In this document: piece after piece, positions 7,900 to 15,526 of the stretch
Numbering within the stretch: the first letter of the stretch is position 1
Layout of the letters: every line of letters starts with the position of its first letter
Source of the DNA: Liquorilactobacillus sucicola DSM 21376 = JCM 15457
GTDB lineage: Bacteria > Bacillota > Bacilli > Lactobacillales > Lactobacillaceae
Assembly: GCF_000612445.1 (NCBI RefSeq)
Contig: NZ_BALC01000001.1
Location: forward strand, 248,001 to 312,000
Reading direction: 5' to 3'
DNA: 64,000 nt
The notes under the pieces: generated by a model
What the model was told of the DNA's origin: nothing
The model's database searches: none
The model's input: only the letters and a program-made list of their open reading frames with translations
Program-made: the position numbers and the translations under genes

Positions 7900-8220
7900 C
7901 TAGACATACCTAACTGCTGTCCCATAAGCAGCAACAGACTGCATATCGTTTCCAATTGATCCGGAGTCAAAACACATCATGACCACCGCATCAGCGCCCC
8001 TTGAACGGGCATTTTTTCTGAGGCGTTCAATTGATACTAAGCGTGACTCCTCCAGCATCTTAGACTAATCCTTTATTTCACCGCCGACAACATTCTTAAG
8101 TGAGGCACCGATGTTCCTAAAAATGTTTTTAGATTGTGTTGTAAGGCCGAAAACCTCACCAATAACTTCATATCTTTTGCCAGGAATGTTTTCAGTGGTG
8201 ACAATTAAAATATCAGACAT
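7900..8220 (-). pseudogene. YbjQ/UPF0145 family protein with an in-frame stop
   Basis: The leftward reading begins [19 protein letters not shown] and continues [11 protein letters not shown], a TAG at 8065-8067, then [27 protein letters not shown] and [10 protein letters not shown]. This is the complete YbjQ (heavy-metal-binding-like, UPF0145) family pattern at its normal length of about 106 residues. The stop replaces the residue that is usually an aromatic (GGEIK-x-Y), so one base change from a tyrosine codon explains it. AAGGAGGAG precedes the start. It is either a recent nonsense mutation or a sequencing error. It could be translated as a 51-residue fragment. Confidence 0.75.
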
Positions 8221-8439
8221 ACAAACTCCTCCTTTACCGCTTATTGTACCTCAGTTGAAAGTTAAACTGTACTAAAAAGTGAAGTAATACTCTGGAAGAA
8301 GCCAATACTAAAAAATCCTAAAAGAAGTTAATAAATAATTAAAAAGAGTATAAACATGTCAATTAATAGGAGATTAAAGTTACACTGTATACTACAGATA
8401 CATGGATTAAGGTACCAGCACCTCATTGGAGATGAAAGT

Positions 8440-8526
8440 ATGAATTTTTTTAAAGGTTTGTTCAATGGCATGTTTATGAGTATCTTTTTGTGGGCGTTGG
8501 TTTTCTTGATAATAAAAATTATATAA
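8440..8526 (+). CDS. small hydrophobic peptide, 28 residues
   Basis: A short reading frame opening MNFFKGLFNGMFMS and ending in one hydrophobic helix of about 16 residues (IFLWALVFLIIKII). GGAG stands 8 nt before the ATG, which separates it from random open frames. It has the look of a single-span small membrane protein, or a type I toxin- or signal-like peptide, but no antitoxin or partner is evident. The rest of the gap 8221-8623 shows no gene. Expression is not demonstrated. Confidence 0.4.
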   Translation: MNFFKGLFNGMFMSIFLWALVFLIIKII

Positions 8527-8623
8527 GTAACAGATAAGTTAAAGTTTCTAAGATGGTATTGGCCTCTAGAAGCTTTTTTCGTGTATGATATAGTTATAAA
8601 AAAGATTGAGGAGTGAAAGTTTT

Positions 8624-9787
8624 ATGAAGATTGGGATCGATAAGCTGGGCTTTTTCACCCCTGATTTGTACGTGGACATGACTGAGTTGGCACATGCAAG
8701 GAATGAAGATCCAAATAAGTATCTAATTGGGATCGGTCAAGAAAAAATGGCTGTTATTCCGCCAACGCAAGATGTTGTGACAATGGCAGCTAATGCCGCT
8801 AAAACTATCTTAACTGATAAGGATAAAGAACAGATTGATTTGGTTATTTTCGCTACTGAGTCGGGAATCGATAATTCTAAAGCGTCAGCTGTCTACCTAG
8901 CACGTCTATTGGGATTGAACGCTGATATTCGTGCTATTGAACTTAAACAGGCGTGTTATGGAGCAACAGCGGGGATACAACTTGCACAGGAACACGTGGC
9001 TCTTTTTCCCGAGCACAAGGTTTTGGTCATCGGAGCTGATATCGCACGCTATGGGTTAAGAACTCCTGGAGAACCGACTCAAGGCGGCGGTGCAGTAGCT
9101 GTTTTGATCGGTGCTGATCCTAAGATGTTGGCTCTTGATCGCAAAAGCGCTTATTATACGCGTGACATTATGGATTTTTGGCGGCCTCTAGGCAAAACGG
9201 AGGCAATGGTTGATGGTAAGTATTCTTCTAACATCTATCTGGAATTTCTTGAACATGTATGGACGAGCTACACGCAGAAAACTGGGCTCAAGATTAAAGA
9301 TTTCGATGCAGTGTTGTTTCATTTGCCATACACGAAGATGGGGTTGAAGGGGCTGCGGCAACTAATTGCTGATGCTGACCCCGTTTCGGCGGTGCGGCTT
9401 GCACAAGAGTTTGAGCACGCACGAAAGTTTAATCGACTTGTTGGTAATCTATATACGGGGTCTCTTTACTTAAGTCTGCTTTCATTGCTGCAAAATAGTG
9501 AACAGCTAAGCGCGGGAGCACGAATAGGCTTGTTCAGTTATGGTTCGGGAGCAGAAGCAGAATTTTATGCAGGCGTTCTTCAAGCTAGTTTTAAAGAAGG
9601 TCTGATGGGTATGGATTATGAACAGGTATTGCAGCAGCGTAGAAAAGTCAGTGTTGCTGAGTATGAGGAACTATTCAACAAGCAGCTTTATAATACAGAA
9701 ACCAAGTTACTGGATTATCATGCCGATGCAGCCAGTTTTGTTTTGGCAGGGGTCAAGGGGTATCAGCGGCAATATCTTGAACATTGA
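8624..9787 (+). CDS. mvaS: hydroxymethylglutaryl-CoA synthase
   Basis: Condenses acetyl-CoA with acetoacetyl-CoA to HMG-CoA, the committed entry to the mevalonate pathway that lactobacilli use for isoprenoids. The catalytic triad is at canonical positions: Glu79 (FATESG), Cys111 (KQACYGA) and His233 (VLFHLPYTKMG). The C-terminal SGARIGLFSYGSG glycine-rich loop near the active site is also there (written here from LSAGARIGLFSYGSG). Length of about 387 residues is standard. The ATG at 8624 has GAGGAG 10 nt upstream; earlier codons lack a site. HMG-CoA reductase is not in this window. IspA (21.8 kb) and UppS (33.9 kb) are later isoprenoid steps encoded here. The upstream thiolase could supply acetoacetyl-CoA. 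Confidence 0.95.
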   Translation: MKIGIDKLGFFTPDLYVDMTELAHARNEDPNKYLIGIGQEKMAVIPPTQDVVTMAANAAKTILTDKDKEQIDLVIFATESGIDNSKASAVYLARLLGLNADIRAIELKQACYGATAGIQLAQEHVALFPEHKVLVIGADIARYGLRTPGEPTQGGGAVAVLIGADPKMLALDRKSAYYTRDIMDFWRPLGKTEAMVDGKYSSNIYLEFLEHVWTSYTQKTGLKIKDFDAVLFHLPYTKMGLKGLRQLIADADPVSAVRLAQEFEHARKFNRLVGNLYTGSLYLSLLSLLQNSEQLSAGARIGLFSYGSGAEAEFYAGVLQASFKEGLMGMDYEQVLQQRRKVSVAEYEELFNKQLYNTETKLLDYHADAASFVLAGVKGYQRQYLEH

Positions 9788-9845
9788 TCCTTGATAGACA
9801 TTTTTAATAAAATGGCAGTAGTTTGAGGGGATTGTACTTATATTA

Positions 9846-9875
9846 TTGAGTTGTTTTATTAGAGAATGGTATAAT
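9846..9875 (+). promoter_or_regulatory. sigma-A promoter of the 10-12.4 kb three-gene unit
   Basis: TTGAGT (9846-9851) and TATAAT (9870-9875) are 18 bp apart. The start would leave a leader of about 130 nt before the first gene. Confidence 0.6.
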
Positions 9876-10013
9876 AACGGTATACATTAGCACAATGATT
9901 TTAGAATTATAAATAACCTTTGCTGTTTTTTTGAGCATAAAGTGAGCCGTCTTTTGCTTATTTCGGTATTAGACGAACTTGAAACAGGTAGTTGTTGATA
10001 AGGGGAGATAGAT

Positions 10014-10907
10014 TTGGCGAATATACAGGATGGTGTACTACAGCAAGAACACAGACTTGCAACAACTGAATTGACAAAAGCTGTTGCAAACAAGGCGAGG
10101 TATTTGCAGACCTTAGCGGGCGCAATTCAAGATCAGGATGATCGTTTAGTCTATCAACTGATAGATGGTGAACGCTACTCTAAGGAAGTTCAGCAAGCCA
10201 AGCATGGTTCCTCAGATGAAAGAAATGAACAGCTTATTCTAGATATTTCAGATAAACTAAGTCAGTATCTTAGTGGTAATTTAATTGCATATCTCCGTGA
10301 AACCTATCCTTTTTTTTATTTTGAACAGACAAGTTTGGGTCATTTCCGGTTCTATTTTGGGAATTGGTGGGATCGCCGCCTTTTCGGTACTTTGGATGTT
10401 CTTAAGGTCAGATTTGATTTTGACCAGACAGAATATAAAAAACTGGAACTGGCTTTTAAGTTGGAAAAGCAAAAAAAGAGACTGAACAGCGACCAGATTG
10501 CGGCGATTTCGCAGCAAACTGATCAGTTGCAGTCTTTGATAGATTCGCAGGACACGCGCGATCAGGAAAAAGAGAAGGTCAGATTACAGCTTAAAAAATT
10601 AGCACAGGATAAGGTGTTGCCATGGGAAGCTTCCAAAGCGAAGGAAGCTAAGCAGCAGTTGGTTGAACGACTATCATTTTTGACCGATCAGGATGAAAAA
10701 GCACAGCAGGCATATAAAATCATTCGCGAGAGTGAGGAAAAGGTGCTGGCATTATCGAAGGAAGATACATTAGTCGGATATGAAAAACAAAGTATTGTTG
10801 CTAAGTTCGGCAGCTTTGAGAACTTCGTTGCGCGCAATGAGTCACTTTATCGTGATTATATTGCTGATTTGATCGCCACAAAAGGGCGGGTGAAGATCAA
10901 TGAGTGA
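10014..10907 (+). CDS. unknown coiled-coil-rich protein, first gene of a three-gene unit
   Basis: A protein of 297 residues that I do not recognise. It is soluble, with no signal peptide or membrane span. The first 100 residues are helical and charged. The middle carries an aromatic patch (YPFFYFEQTSLGHFRFYFGNWWDRR reads as two shorter blocks, about 99-123). From about 145 onward the heptad-like Lys/Glu/Gln pattern suggests a long coiled coil. The TTG start follows AGGGGA at a good distance. The next gene begins within the stop region (8-nt overlap), so the three genes form an operon with its own promoter. No nuclease, ATPase or DNA-binding motif is evident. An SMC-partner or scaffold function is conceivable but unsupported. 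Confidence 0.75.
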   Translation: MANIQDGVLQQEHRLATTELTKAVANKARYLQTLAGAIQDQDDRLVYQLIDGERYSKEVQQAKHGSSDERNEQLILDISDKLSQYLSGNLIAYLRETYPFFYFEQTSLGHFRFYFGNWWDRRLFGTLDVLKVRFDFDQTEYKKLELAFKLEKQKKRLNSDQIAAISQQTDQLQSLIDSQDTRDQEKEKVRLQLKKLAQDKVLPWEASKAKEAKQQLVERLSFLTDQDEKAQQAYKIIRESEEKVLALSKEDTLVGYEKQSIVAKFGSFENFVARNESLYRDYIADLIATKGRVKINE

Positions 10908-11919
10908 AAGTTATGAGAAAAAGACGGTAACTTTTAAACCGCGGGCAAAAGAAGTTGTGAAAACTGCTGAGGAAGAAAGCATTCGTGAAAGTGCAGCAAC
11001 ATTAAGTACAACCGGCCGGCTGATCGCCTACAATCAGGAGCTAAAAGACAGCTTGAACAACGGAATTCGGTTTACACAGTTATTGGATCAGCTTGTCCAG
11101 ACCGATGATCCTAAGACCTTATTTGAAGCGGCACAGAAACTTGTTAATTATCACTTGGACAACTCTTATCTTGTTTTTCCGCAGCAATACAGCCGCGCTG
11201 ACTTTTATCTGATCTTTTTGAATCGTTTGTTGGAACTACATAATAGTGAGAAGGTCATTTTACAGTCATCCGATAGAAACCACGAATTGTACCATGAATT
11301 TCCGGGAATTAATACGCATGGTTATTTCGTATTTCAGCTTGAGAAAGGAACGACTGATGGTGCTTATTATACGGAGAAAAATTCTGGCGAGATTTTATTT
11401 TACCTGAACTTCCATAAAAACATTGTTCGATTCAACAGTCGCTCCCTTGTTCAACTGCTGCTTGTAGATTATTCAGCAGAGATTCCTTCTGAGGCAATCA
11501 AAAACTTTGAAAATTATCTCTTGAATTTAGGCCGTTATTTAAAGGAAGACTACGGGTTTGATGTTGACTTCAATTTGCTGGATCCCTCGAACAGCGCAGT
11601 TTATGAGTTATCGAATCCGCAGATCCCGCATAGTGTGCTTGACCAGTTGTTTGTGATAGCAGCTGATGGTGGTCGGATGCTGAAGGTTGGAGCACAGAAT
11701 GAGGCTATTTTGAACCTGAATGATCGGACGGTCGTTACTTTGTGCGACAGAGGGAATGAAGATAACGCTGGTGTCCCTGAATGGGTGCTTAAAGTAAATG
11801 ATCAGGAGAACGAAGTGGCTTGGTTTGATATTTTGCTCCAGTATCAATTCATTAGAGAATGGTACCTTACCAATCTGTCCGACTTAGAGATAAGGTCCGA
11901 CTCATTGTATTTCAACTAA
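10900..11919 (+). CDS. unknown conserved-looking protein, second gene of the unit
   Basis: A protein of 339 residues with no family that I can name. The N-terminal 40 residues are charged and probably disordered (EKKTVTFKPRAKEVV). The rest looks globular, with alternating helices (LIFLNRLLELHNSEK) and strands (EILFYLNFHKNIVRF, GYFVFQLEKG). It overlaps the preceding gene by 8 nt in the ATGAGTGA arrangement, so the products are likely made in fixed ratio. No catalytic signature, membrane helix or signal peptide is visible. It is a plausible adaptor or structural partner of the coiled-coil protein upstream. Confidence 0.75.
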   Translation: MSESYEKKTVTFKPRAKEVVKTAEEESIRESAATLSTTGRLIAYNQELKDSLNNGIRFTQLLDQLVQTDDPKTLFEAAQKLVNYHLDNSYLVFPQQYSRADFYLIFLNRLLELHNSEKVILQSSDRNHELYHEFPGINTHGYFVFQLEKGTTDGAYYTEKNSGEILFYLNFHKNIVRFNSRSLVQLLLVDYSAEIPSEAIKNFENYLLNLGRYLKEDYGFDVDFNLLDPSNSAVYELSNPQIPHSVLDQLFVIAADGGRMLKVGAQNEAILNLNDRTVVTLCDRGNEDNAGVPEWVLKVNDQENEVAWFDILLQYQFIREWYLTNLSDLEIRSDSLYFN

Positions 11920-11942
11920 GAAGTGAAGGGAAGAAGTCCGAC

Positions 11943-12425
11943 TTGCAGATAAAAGAAATGATTGATGCTGCACGCCATTTTGAAGGTGGAGTACTAGTAG
12001 AAGGGCTTGCGGGCGAAGAAAAAACGGCGGCTTTGTATCTAGAGTTAAACAATAGGCTGGCAATTCTTTTTTCAAGAGCAGCAGCGGAAAAGGAAACAGC
12101 AGCGTTGCTTGAGAGTTATTGTGATGTTTTGTGTGCCTTTTTCAGAGTAGGCAATCATCAAAAATGGACTTACTTGATGCTGCTTTCGGATGAACAGATA
12201 GAGCAACTGCAACATAAATGGGTAAGCCGTTCATTGGCAAAATTATTCATGATTCTGCAGCAGCAGCTGAATAAAAGCTTCTTTGAGCGGCAGAATAGGC
12301 CTTTTCAGCATGCTTGGCATCTTCTGCTTAAGTTTGGTTTGGTCGAACTCGGGTTTACACCCGCACAGATTGAAGAAGAATATTTTGATAAGTTTAGAAA
12401 TGAGTTCAACCAGCCAAAGTATTGA
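11943..12425 (+). CDS. unknown helical protein, third gene of the unit
   Basis: About 160 residues, mostly amphipathic helix (AALYLELNNRLAILFSRAA, LAKLFMILQQQLNKSFF), ending with a polar tail. I do not recognise it. The start is uncertain. An ATG at 11859 gives 188 residues but overlaps the previous gene by 61 nt, lacks a ribosome site, and adds a basic stretch that looks like a shadow of the other frame. A TTG at 11943, 24 nt after the previous stop with AAGGG upstream, is preferred, and the first gene of the unit also uses TTG. A strong terminator follows, closing the operon. Confidence 0.65.
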   Translation: MQIKEMIDAARHFEGGVLVEGLAGEEKTAALYLELNNRLAILFSRAAAEKETAALLESYCDVLCAFFRVGNHQKWTYLMLLSDEQIEQLQHKWVSRSLAKLFMILQQQLNKSFFERQNRPFQHAWHLLLKFGLVELGFTPAQIEEEYFDKFRNEFNQPKY

Positions 12426-12481
12426 ATTGTGTGAGAGTAATCGTCTGTTGGAACACGATAATTTCGTATATTGCAGCTTAA

Positions 12482-12530
12482 CAAAGAGACTGAGCTAAAA
12501 AATTTTTAGCTCAGCCTCTTTGTGTATTTT
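12482..12530 (+). terminator. terminator of the three-gene unit
   Basis: Arms 12483-12501 and 12502-12521 pair over about 19 bp with one mismatch (AAAGAG..CTGAGCT core). They are followed by a T-rich tract. Confidence 0.8.
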
Positions 12531-12696
12531 GTAGAAGTGAGACAGCAAACGCTGACCCATAAAATGAACGGAGTAGTAGATGATGTGTGACTTAATTATA
12601 CCTTTTTAAAATAACGTACATATCTTTAACTTAATTATGCTAGCATTATTAATCCTAAAAAATGATAAACAGTAGTTAACTCTGCTAAAGAAGGAT

Positions 12697-12731
12697 TTAT
12701 AAGGGTCTTTTTGTTAAAAAGACCCTTATAA
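12697..12731. repeat. perfect 16-bp inverted repeat with 3-base loop
   Basis: Arms 12697-12712 and 12716-12731 are perfectly complementary, with a T-run ending the left arm and an A-run beginning the right. There is no T-tract after it, so it is not a standard terminator in the forward direction. It lies between the terminator of the three-gene unit and the LPXTG gene. The rest of the gap 12531-12874 shows no gene. Confidence 0.6.
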
Positions 12732-12874
12732 TCATGTAGCTGAATAAAAATTGATTATGCTTTAAATCAGACATTACTGTGTTTATTCACGCAAGCAACA
12801 CATATTCAGTTTGCAGCTTTAAGCGGGTGTGGTTAAAAAGGGTGCAAAACTAAAGGTTTATGGGGGAAATGTTT

Positions 12875-14518
12875 ATGAAAAGAACTACTGGTTTGAAAGG
12901 TTTCAAATATACGAGTTTGGTTGCTATTACATTATTAGGTGCTGGTACTGTAACGCCACTTATTGCAAACGCTGCTACAATTGAAGCACCTCAAAATGGT
13001 GAAATTACTGATGCAAATGGTGTAAAACATGAAATTCCTACTGATGGAAGTAAATTATTTGTTGACAATATTGTTTATTATTATAGTGGTTCTAAACTTA
13101 TTGCTGAACTTAACAATGGTCAATATGATGGAATTACTGACCCTGATGTAAATCCTGCTGATTCATCCTCTGCGGCTTCATCAAGTTCTACACAAGCTGC
13201 TTCAAGTTCCGAAATACCTGCAGCTTCGTCAAGTTCTACGAAGGCCGATTCAAGTTCCGCAACACCTGCGGCTTCATCAAGTTCTACGAAGGCTGCTTCA
13301 AGTTCCGCAACGCCTGCAGCTTCATCAAGTTCTACGAAGGCTGCTTCAAGTTCCGAAACATCTGCGGCTTCATCAAGTTCTACGAAGGCTGCTTCAAGTT
13401 CTGAAGCACCTGCAGCTTCGTCAAGTTCTACAGAACCAGTAAACATTTACGAACCAACAGGTTCCGGTGTCACAAACAACACAGTTTCTTGGATCCCAGG
13501 TGTTGGACATGAAAACCAAGATAAAGTAACTATTCATGTTTGGAATGTTAAAACAGATAAGGATGCTGAAAATTATATTGCTTGGCAGCGTGCCTTCGCG
13601 GCTGATTATATTGACCCAACTGACCAAATGTATTCATTGTTTTATGGTTTAGGCTTTATTGACACACCCAACCAAAATGGATGGAGATTGCCTGATGGCG
13701 TTAAATTGAACTCAGCGCTCATTAAAGCGATTATAGGTACTTATGGCGCTGATGTAACTGATGGTTATGGTATGACCTCTAATAATGGTACGGTAATTAA
13801 TACACAATATAATACGTTTAATGACCCTGAGGGTGGCTCATACGTTAATTATTCATCAAATAATGGTGGTTCAACAAACACTGACACAAACAACGGTGGC
13901 TCAACAAATGCTGGCTCAAACACTGATGTTGATGATAATACTGGTAGTTCATCAAGTGATACTACAAACAATTCCTCAAGCAATGCTCCGAGTGATGCAG
14001 CAAAAGGCGCAGCAACTGCTTCAAATAAGGGCACGCACATTGTAGCACCGACTAACACGGCAACACCCAAGTATAATAGCGATGATGATGCTGCAGCAGC
14101 GGGCAACACACAGAATGCAGCCACAAAGAGCATTGCTAAGGACTGGAGCAAGCCTTGGATCGGAGACGATGGTAATGTGTGGTATCCAGATGGAACGATC
14201 AAGGAAGTTGCATCAAGCAAAGTTGTTGGACACTATACTCCATTGACCGCCACAAAGTCAGAGGTCAGAGCAGCTGCGACAGCAAAAGACGTAGATAAAA
14301 CAAACAGTCAGATTGCAAGCAGCAGTACACGGACGACTGCTCCCGCTCCCACTAAAGCTGTGGCTGCAGCTAAAAAGACATCTGCAAACTTGCCGCAGAC
14401 CGGTGATGATCAGCAAAGCAGTGCAAAACTCTCAGTTCTGGGGGGCCTAGCGGTTACTGCTTCAACACTTATCTTTGGTTTTGGCTTCATGCGTAAGTAC
14501 AAACATTTTGGAAAATAA
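12875..14518 (+). CDS. LPXTG-anchored serine/alanine-rich surface protein
   Basis: A sortase substrate of about 547 residues. Order: Sec signal peptide (about 1-33, ending IANA), a small domain with NGVKHEIPTDGSKLFVDN, then Ser/Ala-rich repeats (16-residue unit AASSSSTKAASSSATP, about 5.5 copies) that form a probably glycosylated stalk. A central domain follows (about 190-320; WNVKTDKDAENYIAWQRAF), then an Asn/Ser/Thr-rich linker and a WIGDDGNVWYPDGTIKE block. The end is LPQTG (506-510), a hydrophobic span and a basic tail. The ATG at 12875 has GGGGGAAA upstream; two earlier ATGs are less well placed. It is exported and covalently wall-attached. The central domain is not recognised, so an adhesion role is inferred from architecture only. 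Confidence 0.9.
   Translation: MKRTTGLKGFKYTSLVAITLLGAGTVTPLIANAATIEAPQNGEITDANGVKHEIPTDGSKLFVDNIVYYYSGSKLIAELNNGQYDGITDPDVNPADSSSAASSSSTQAASSSEIPAASSSSTKADSSSATPAASSSSTKAASSSATPAASSSSTKAASSSETSAASSSSTKAASSSEAPAASSSSTEPVNIYEPTGSGVTNNTVSWIPGVGHENQDKVTIHVWNVKTDKDAENYIAWQRAFAADYIDPTDQMYSLFYGLGFIDTPNQNGWRLPDGVKLNSALIKAIIGTYGADVTDGYGMTSNNGTVINTQYNTFNDPEGGSYVNYSSNNGGSTNTDTNNGGSTNAGSNTDVDDNTGSSSSDTTNNSSSNAPSDAAKGAATASNKGTHIVAPTNTATPKYNSDDDAAAAGNTQNAATKSIAKDWSKPWIGDDGNVWYPDGTIKEVASSKVVGHYTPLTATKSEVRAAATAKDVDKTNSQIASSSTRTTAPAPTKAVAAAKKTSANLPQTGDDQQSSAKLSVLGGLAVTASTLIFGFGFMRKYKHFGK
13172..13432 (+). repeat. 48-bp tandem repeats encoding the Ser/Ala stalk
   Basis: About 5.5 copies of a 48-bp unit in frame with the LPXTG gene. 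Copies differ mainly at the codons for the last three residues (ATP, ETS, EAP, EIP). Such repeats commonly vary in number between strains by slippage or recombination. Confidence 0.85.
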
Positions 14519-14728
14519 AAGGATCATTAATGGTACAAATGTGCACCGGATTAAAGTAGTTAATCGGACATGTGGACTTAGCTCTTGATATACTTTCAAC
14601 AGACAATGTTGAAGAGTGTAACATGAGTCGATAAAAATATATTCATTCAAAGTCACGAACATGGAGTCTTTTTTAGCATGATCGGGTAAGGATAGACGTA
14701 GACCGAAATATGTGATGTGTCTATATGA

Positions 14729-14825
14729 AAAAAGAACTGGATCAAACTTGAGGTGCCCTCCAATTATTAGACTCATCTGTCTAACGATTAGAGGGCACTT
14801 CACGATCTAGTTCTTTCTTTATTTA
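14729..14825 (+). terminator. long multi-part hairpin, probable terminator
   Basis: Outer arms AAGAACTGGATC/GATCTAGTTCTT, middle arms GAGGTGCCCTC/GAGGGCACTTC and inner TTAGAC/GTCTAA nest around one centre, giving a stem of roughly 35 pairs with small internal loops, followed by a T-rich tract. It lies 210 bp past the LPXTG stop. The rest of the gap 14519-14903 has no supportable gene. Confidence 0.6.
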
Positions 14826-14903
14826 TAAGGAATACATAAATTTGGAACTTATCATTAATTAGGCAAGCGAAACATATGCAGCGCAAGGGCCGAATAGTAA
14901 ATA

Positions 14904-15041
14904 TTATTTGCCTAAAAGTTTATCCTGCTGAACGGCATTCTTGAAATGCTTATAATTGCTGCGAGTTTTGCGCTGGTTGTCATAAAGCTGAATAATACCA
15001 GCAAGAAACAAAATACCAATGAGTGCTAAAAATTGTATCAT
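14904..15041 (-). CDS. small single-span membrane protein, 45 residues
   Basis: Begins MIQFLALIGILFLAGIIQLYD, a hydrophobic helix, then a basic cytoplasmic tail (NQRKTRSNYKHFKNAVQQDK) ending LLGK. The ribosome site AAGGGATGG stands 8 nt before the ATG. The arrangement (short periplasmic start, one span, positively charged tail) is that of an N-out or signal-anchor small protein. No family is recognised. It stands alone, facing the LPXTG gene terminator. Confidence 0.6.
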   Translation of the reverse strand: MIQFLALIGILFLAGIIQLYDNQRKTRSNYKHFKNAVQQDKLLGK

Positions 15042-15163
15042 TCAAACCATCCCTTTTTATATTACATTTTATTTACATTATTATCACACGGTTACAAAAA
15101 CATTTCAATTATAATGCTCAAGCTTAACTTTATCTTTAATGTAAAAAATATGCAAAAAAAGTT

Positions 15164-15192
15164 TTGACAATAGAACGGATGCATTCTATAAT
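15164..15192 (+). promoter_or_regulatory. consensus sigma-A promoter of tRNA-Arg
   Basis: Perfect TTGACA (15164-15169) and TATAAT (15187-15192) with 17-bp spacing, 17 bp before the tRNA 5' end. Confidence 0.9.
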
Positions 15193-15208
15193 AGTTGATG
15201 TTGTTTAT

Positions 15209-15282
15209 GGCTCGGTAGCTCAGCTGGATAGAGCATCCGCCTTCTAAGCGGACGGTCGAGAGTTCGAATCTCTCCCGCGCCA
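15209..15282 (+). tRNA. tRNA-Arg(TCT)
   Basis: A cloverleaf of 74 nt: D-arm AGCTCAGCTGGATAGAGC, anticodon stem CCGC/GCGG with loop CTTCTAA (anticodon TCT), five-base variable loop, and T-arm GAGAGTTCGAATCTCTC. The CCA is not encoded. The acceptor stem has GGCTCGG facing CCGCGCC, so pair 4-69 is U-C instead of the expected G-C. A single base difference from the common form explains this. A terminator follows directly. Confidence 0.9.
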
Positions 15283-15292
15283 TTACGGCATT

Positions 15293-15333
15293 TGCAGCTG
15301 GGATGTTTTCCAACATCTTGGCTTTTTTTGTTT
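15293..15333 (+). terminator. tRNA-Arg terminator
   Basis: The stem around GATGTT/AACATC, extended by GC pairs (GCTGG side with TTGGC), is followed by seven T. It is placed just after the tRNA. Confidence 0.7.
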
Positions 15334-15373
15334 AGCAAATTAAGGGACTGGTCAAATGAAGCAGCGAAAAGGA

Positions 15374-15402
15374 TTGACGATTTGATTTTTTTTTGCTATC
15401 AT
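15374..15402 (+). promoter_or_regulatory. promoter of rplU-prp-rpmA
   Basis: TTGACG (15374-15379) and TATCAT (15397-15402) with a 17-bp spacer. Transcription would start near 15409, leaving a leader of about 118 nt. Confidence 0.65.
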
Positions 15403-15409
15403 TTGAGTG

Positions 15410-15515
15410 TTGTATTTGTGCAAGCCACAACTGCAACCGCACGTTTTAAGTTTAAGTGCATGAGATCAGAGTGATCATCAGCCACTACATTACGGCGAGT
15501 CTAAGAATTATTAAG
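15410..15515 (+). promoter_or_regulatory. structured leader of rplU (L21-leader-like)
   Basis: The stretch between the promoter and the ribosome site contains CCGCA..., GATCAGAGTGATC and a CGGCGAGTCT block typical of Firmicutes r-protein leaders before rplU. In Firmicutes an L21 leader is thought to mediate autoregulation by L21. Position and size fit; I judged the fold by eye only. Confidence 0.45.
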
Positions 15516-15526
15516 GAGGTGCACAA

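Noticed and set aside
10014-12425. Wadjet/MukBEF-like defence system
   Set aside because: No SMC ATPase or nuclease gene is adjacent, and none of the three proteins shows kleisin or KITE signatures that I can recognise.
13172-13432. Regular repeats resembling a CRISPR array
   Set aside because: Repeats are contiguous 48-bp coding units without spacers, in frame with the surface protein.
13120-13446. Leftward 108-residue open frame across the LPXTG repeats
   Set aside because: It is a repetitive mirror of the Ser/Ala repeats, with no ribosome site.
14462-14803. 113-residue leftward frame past the LPXTG gene
   Set aside because: Begins inside the long hairpin and ends within the LPXTG gene; no ribosome site.
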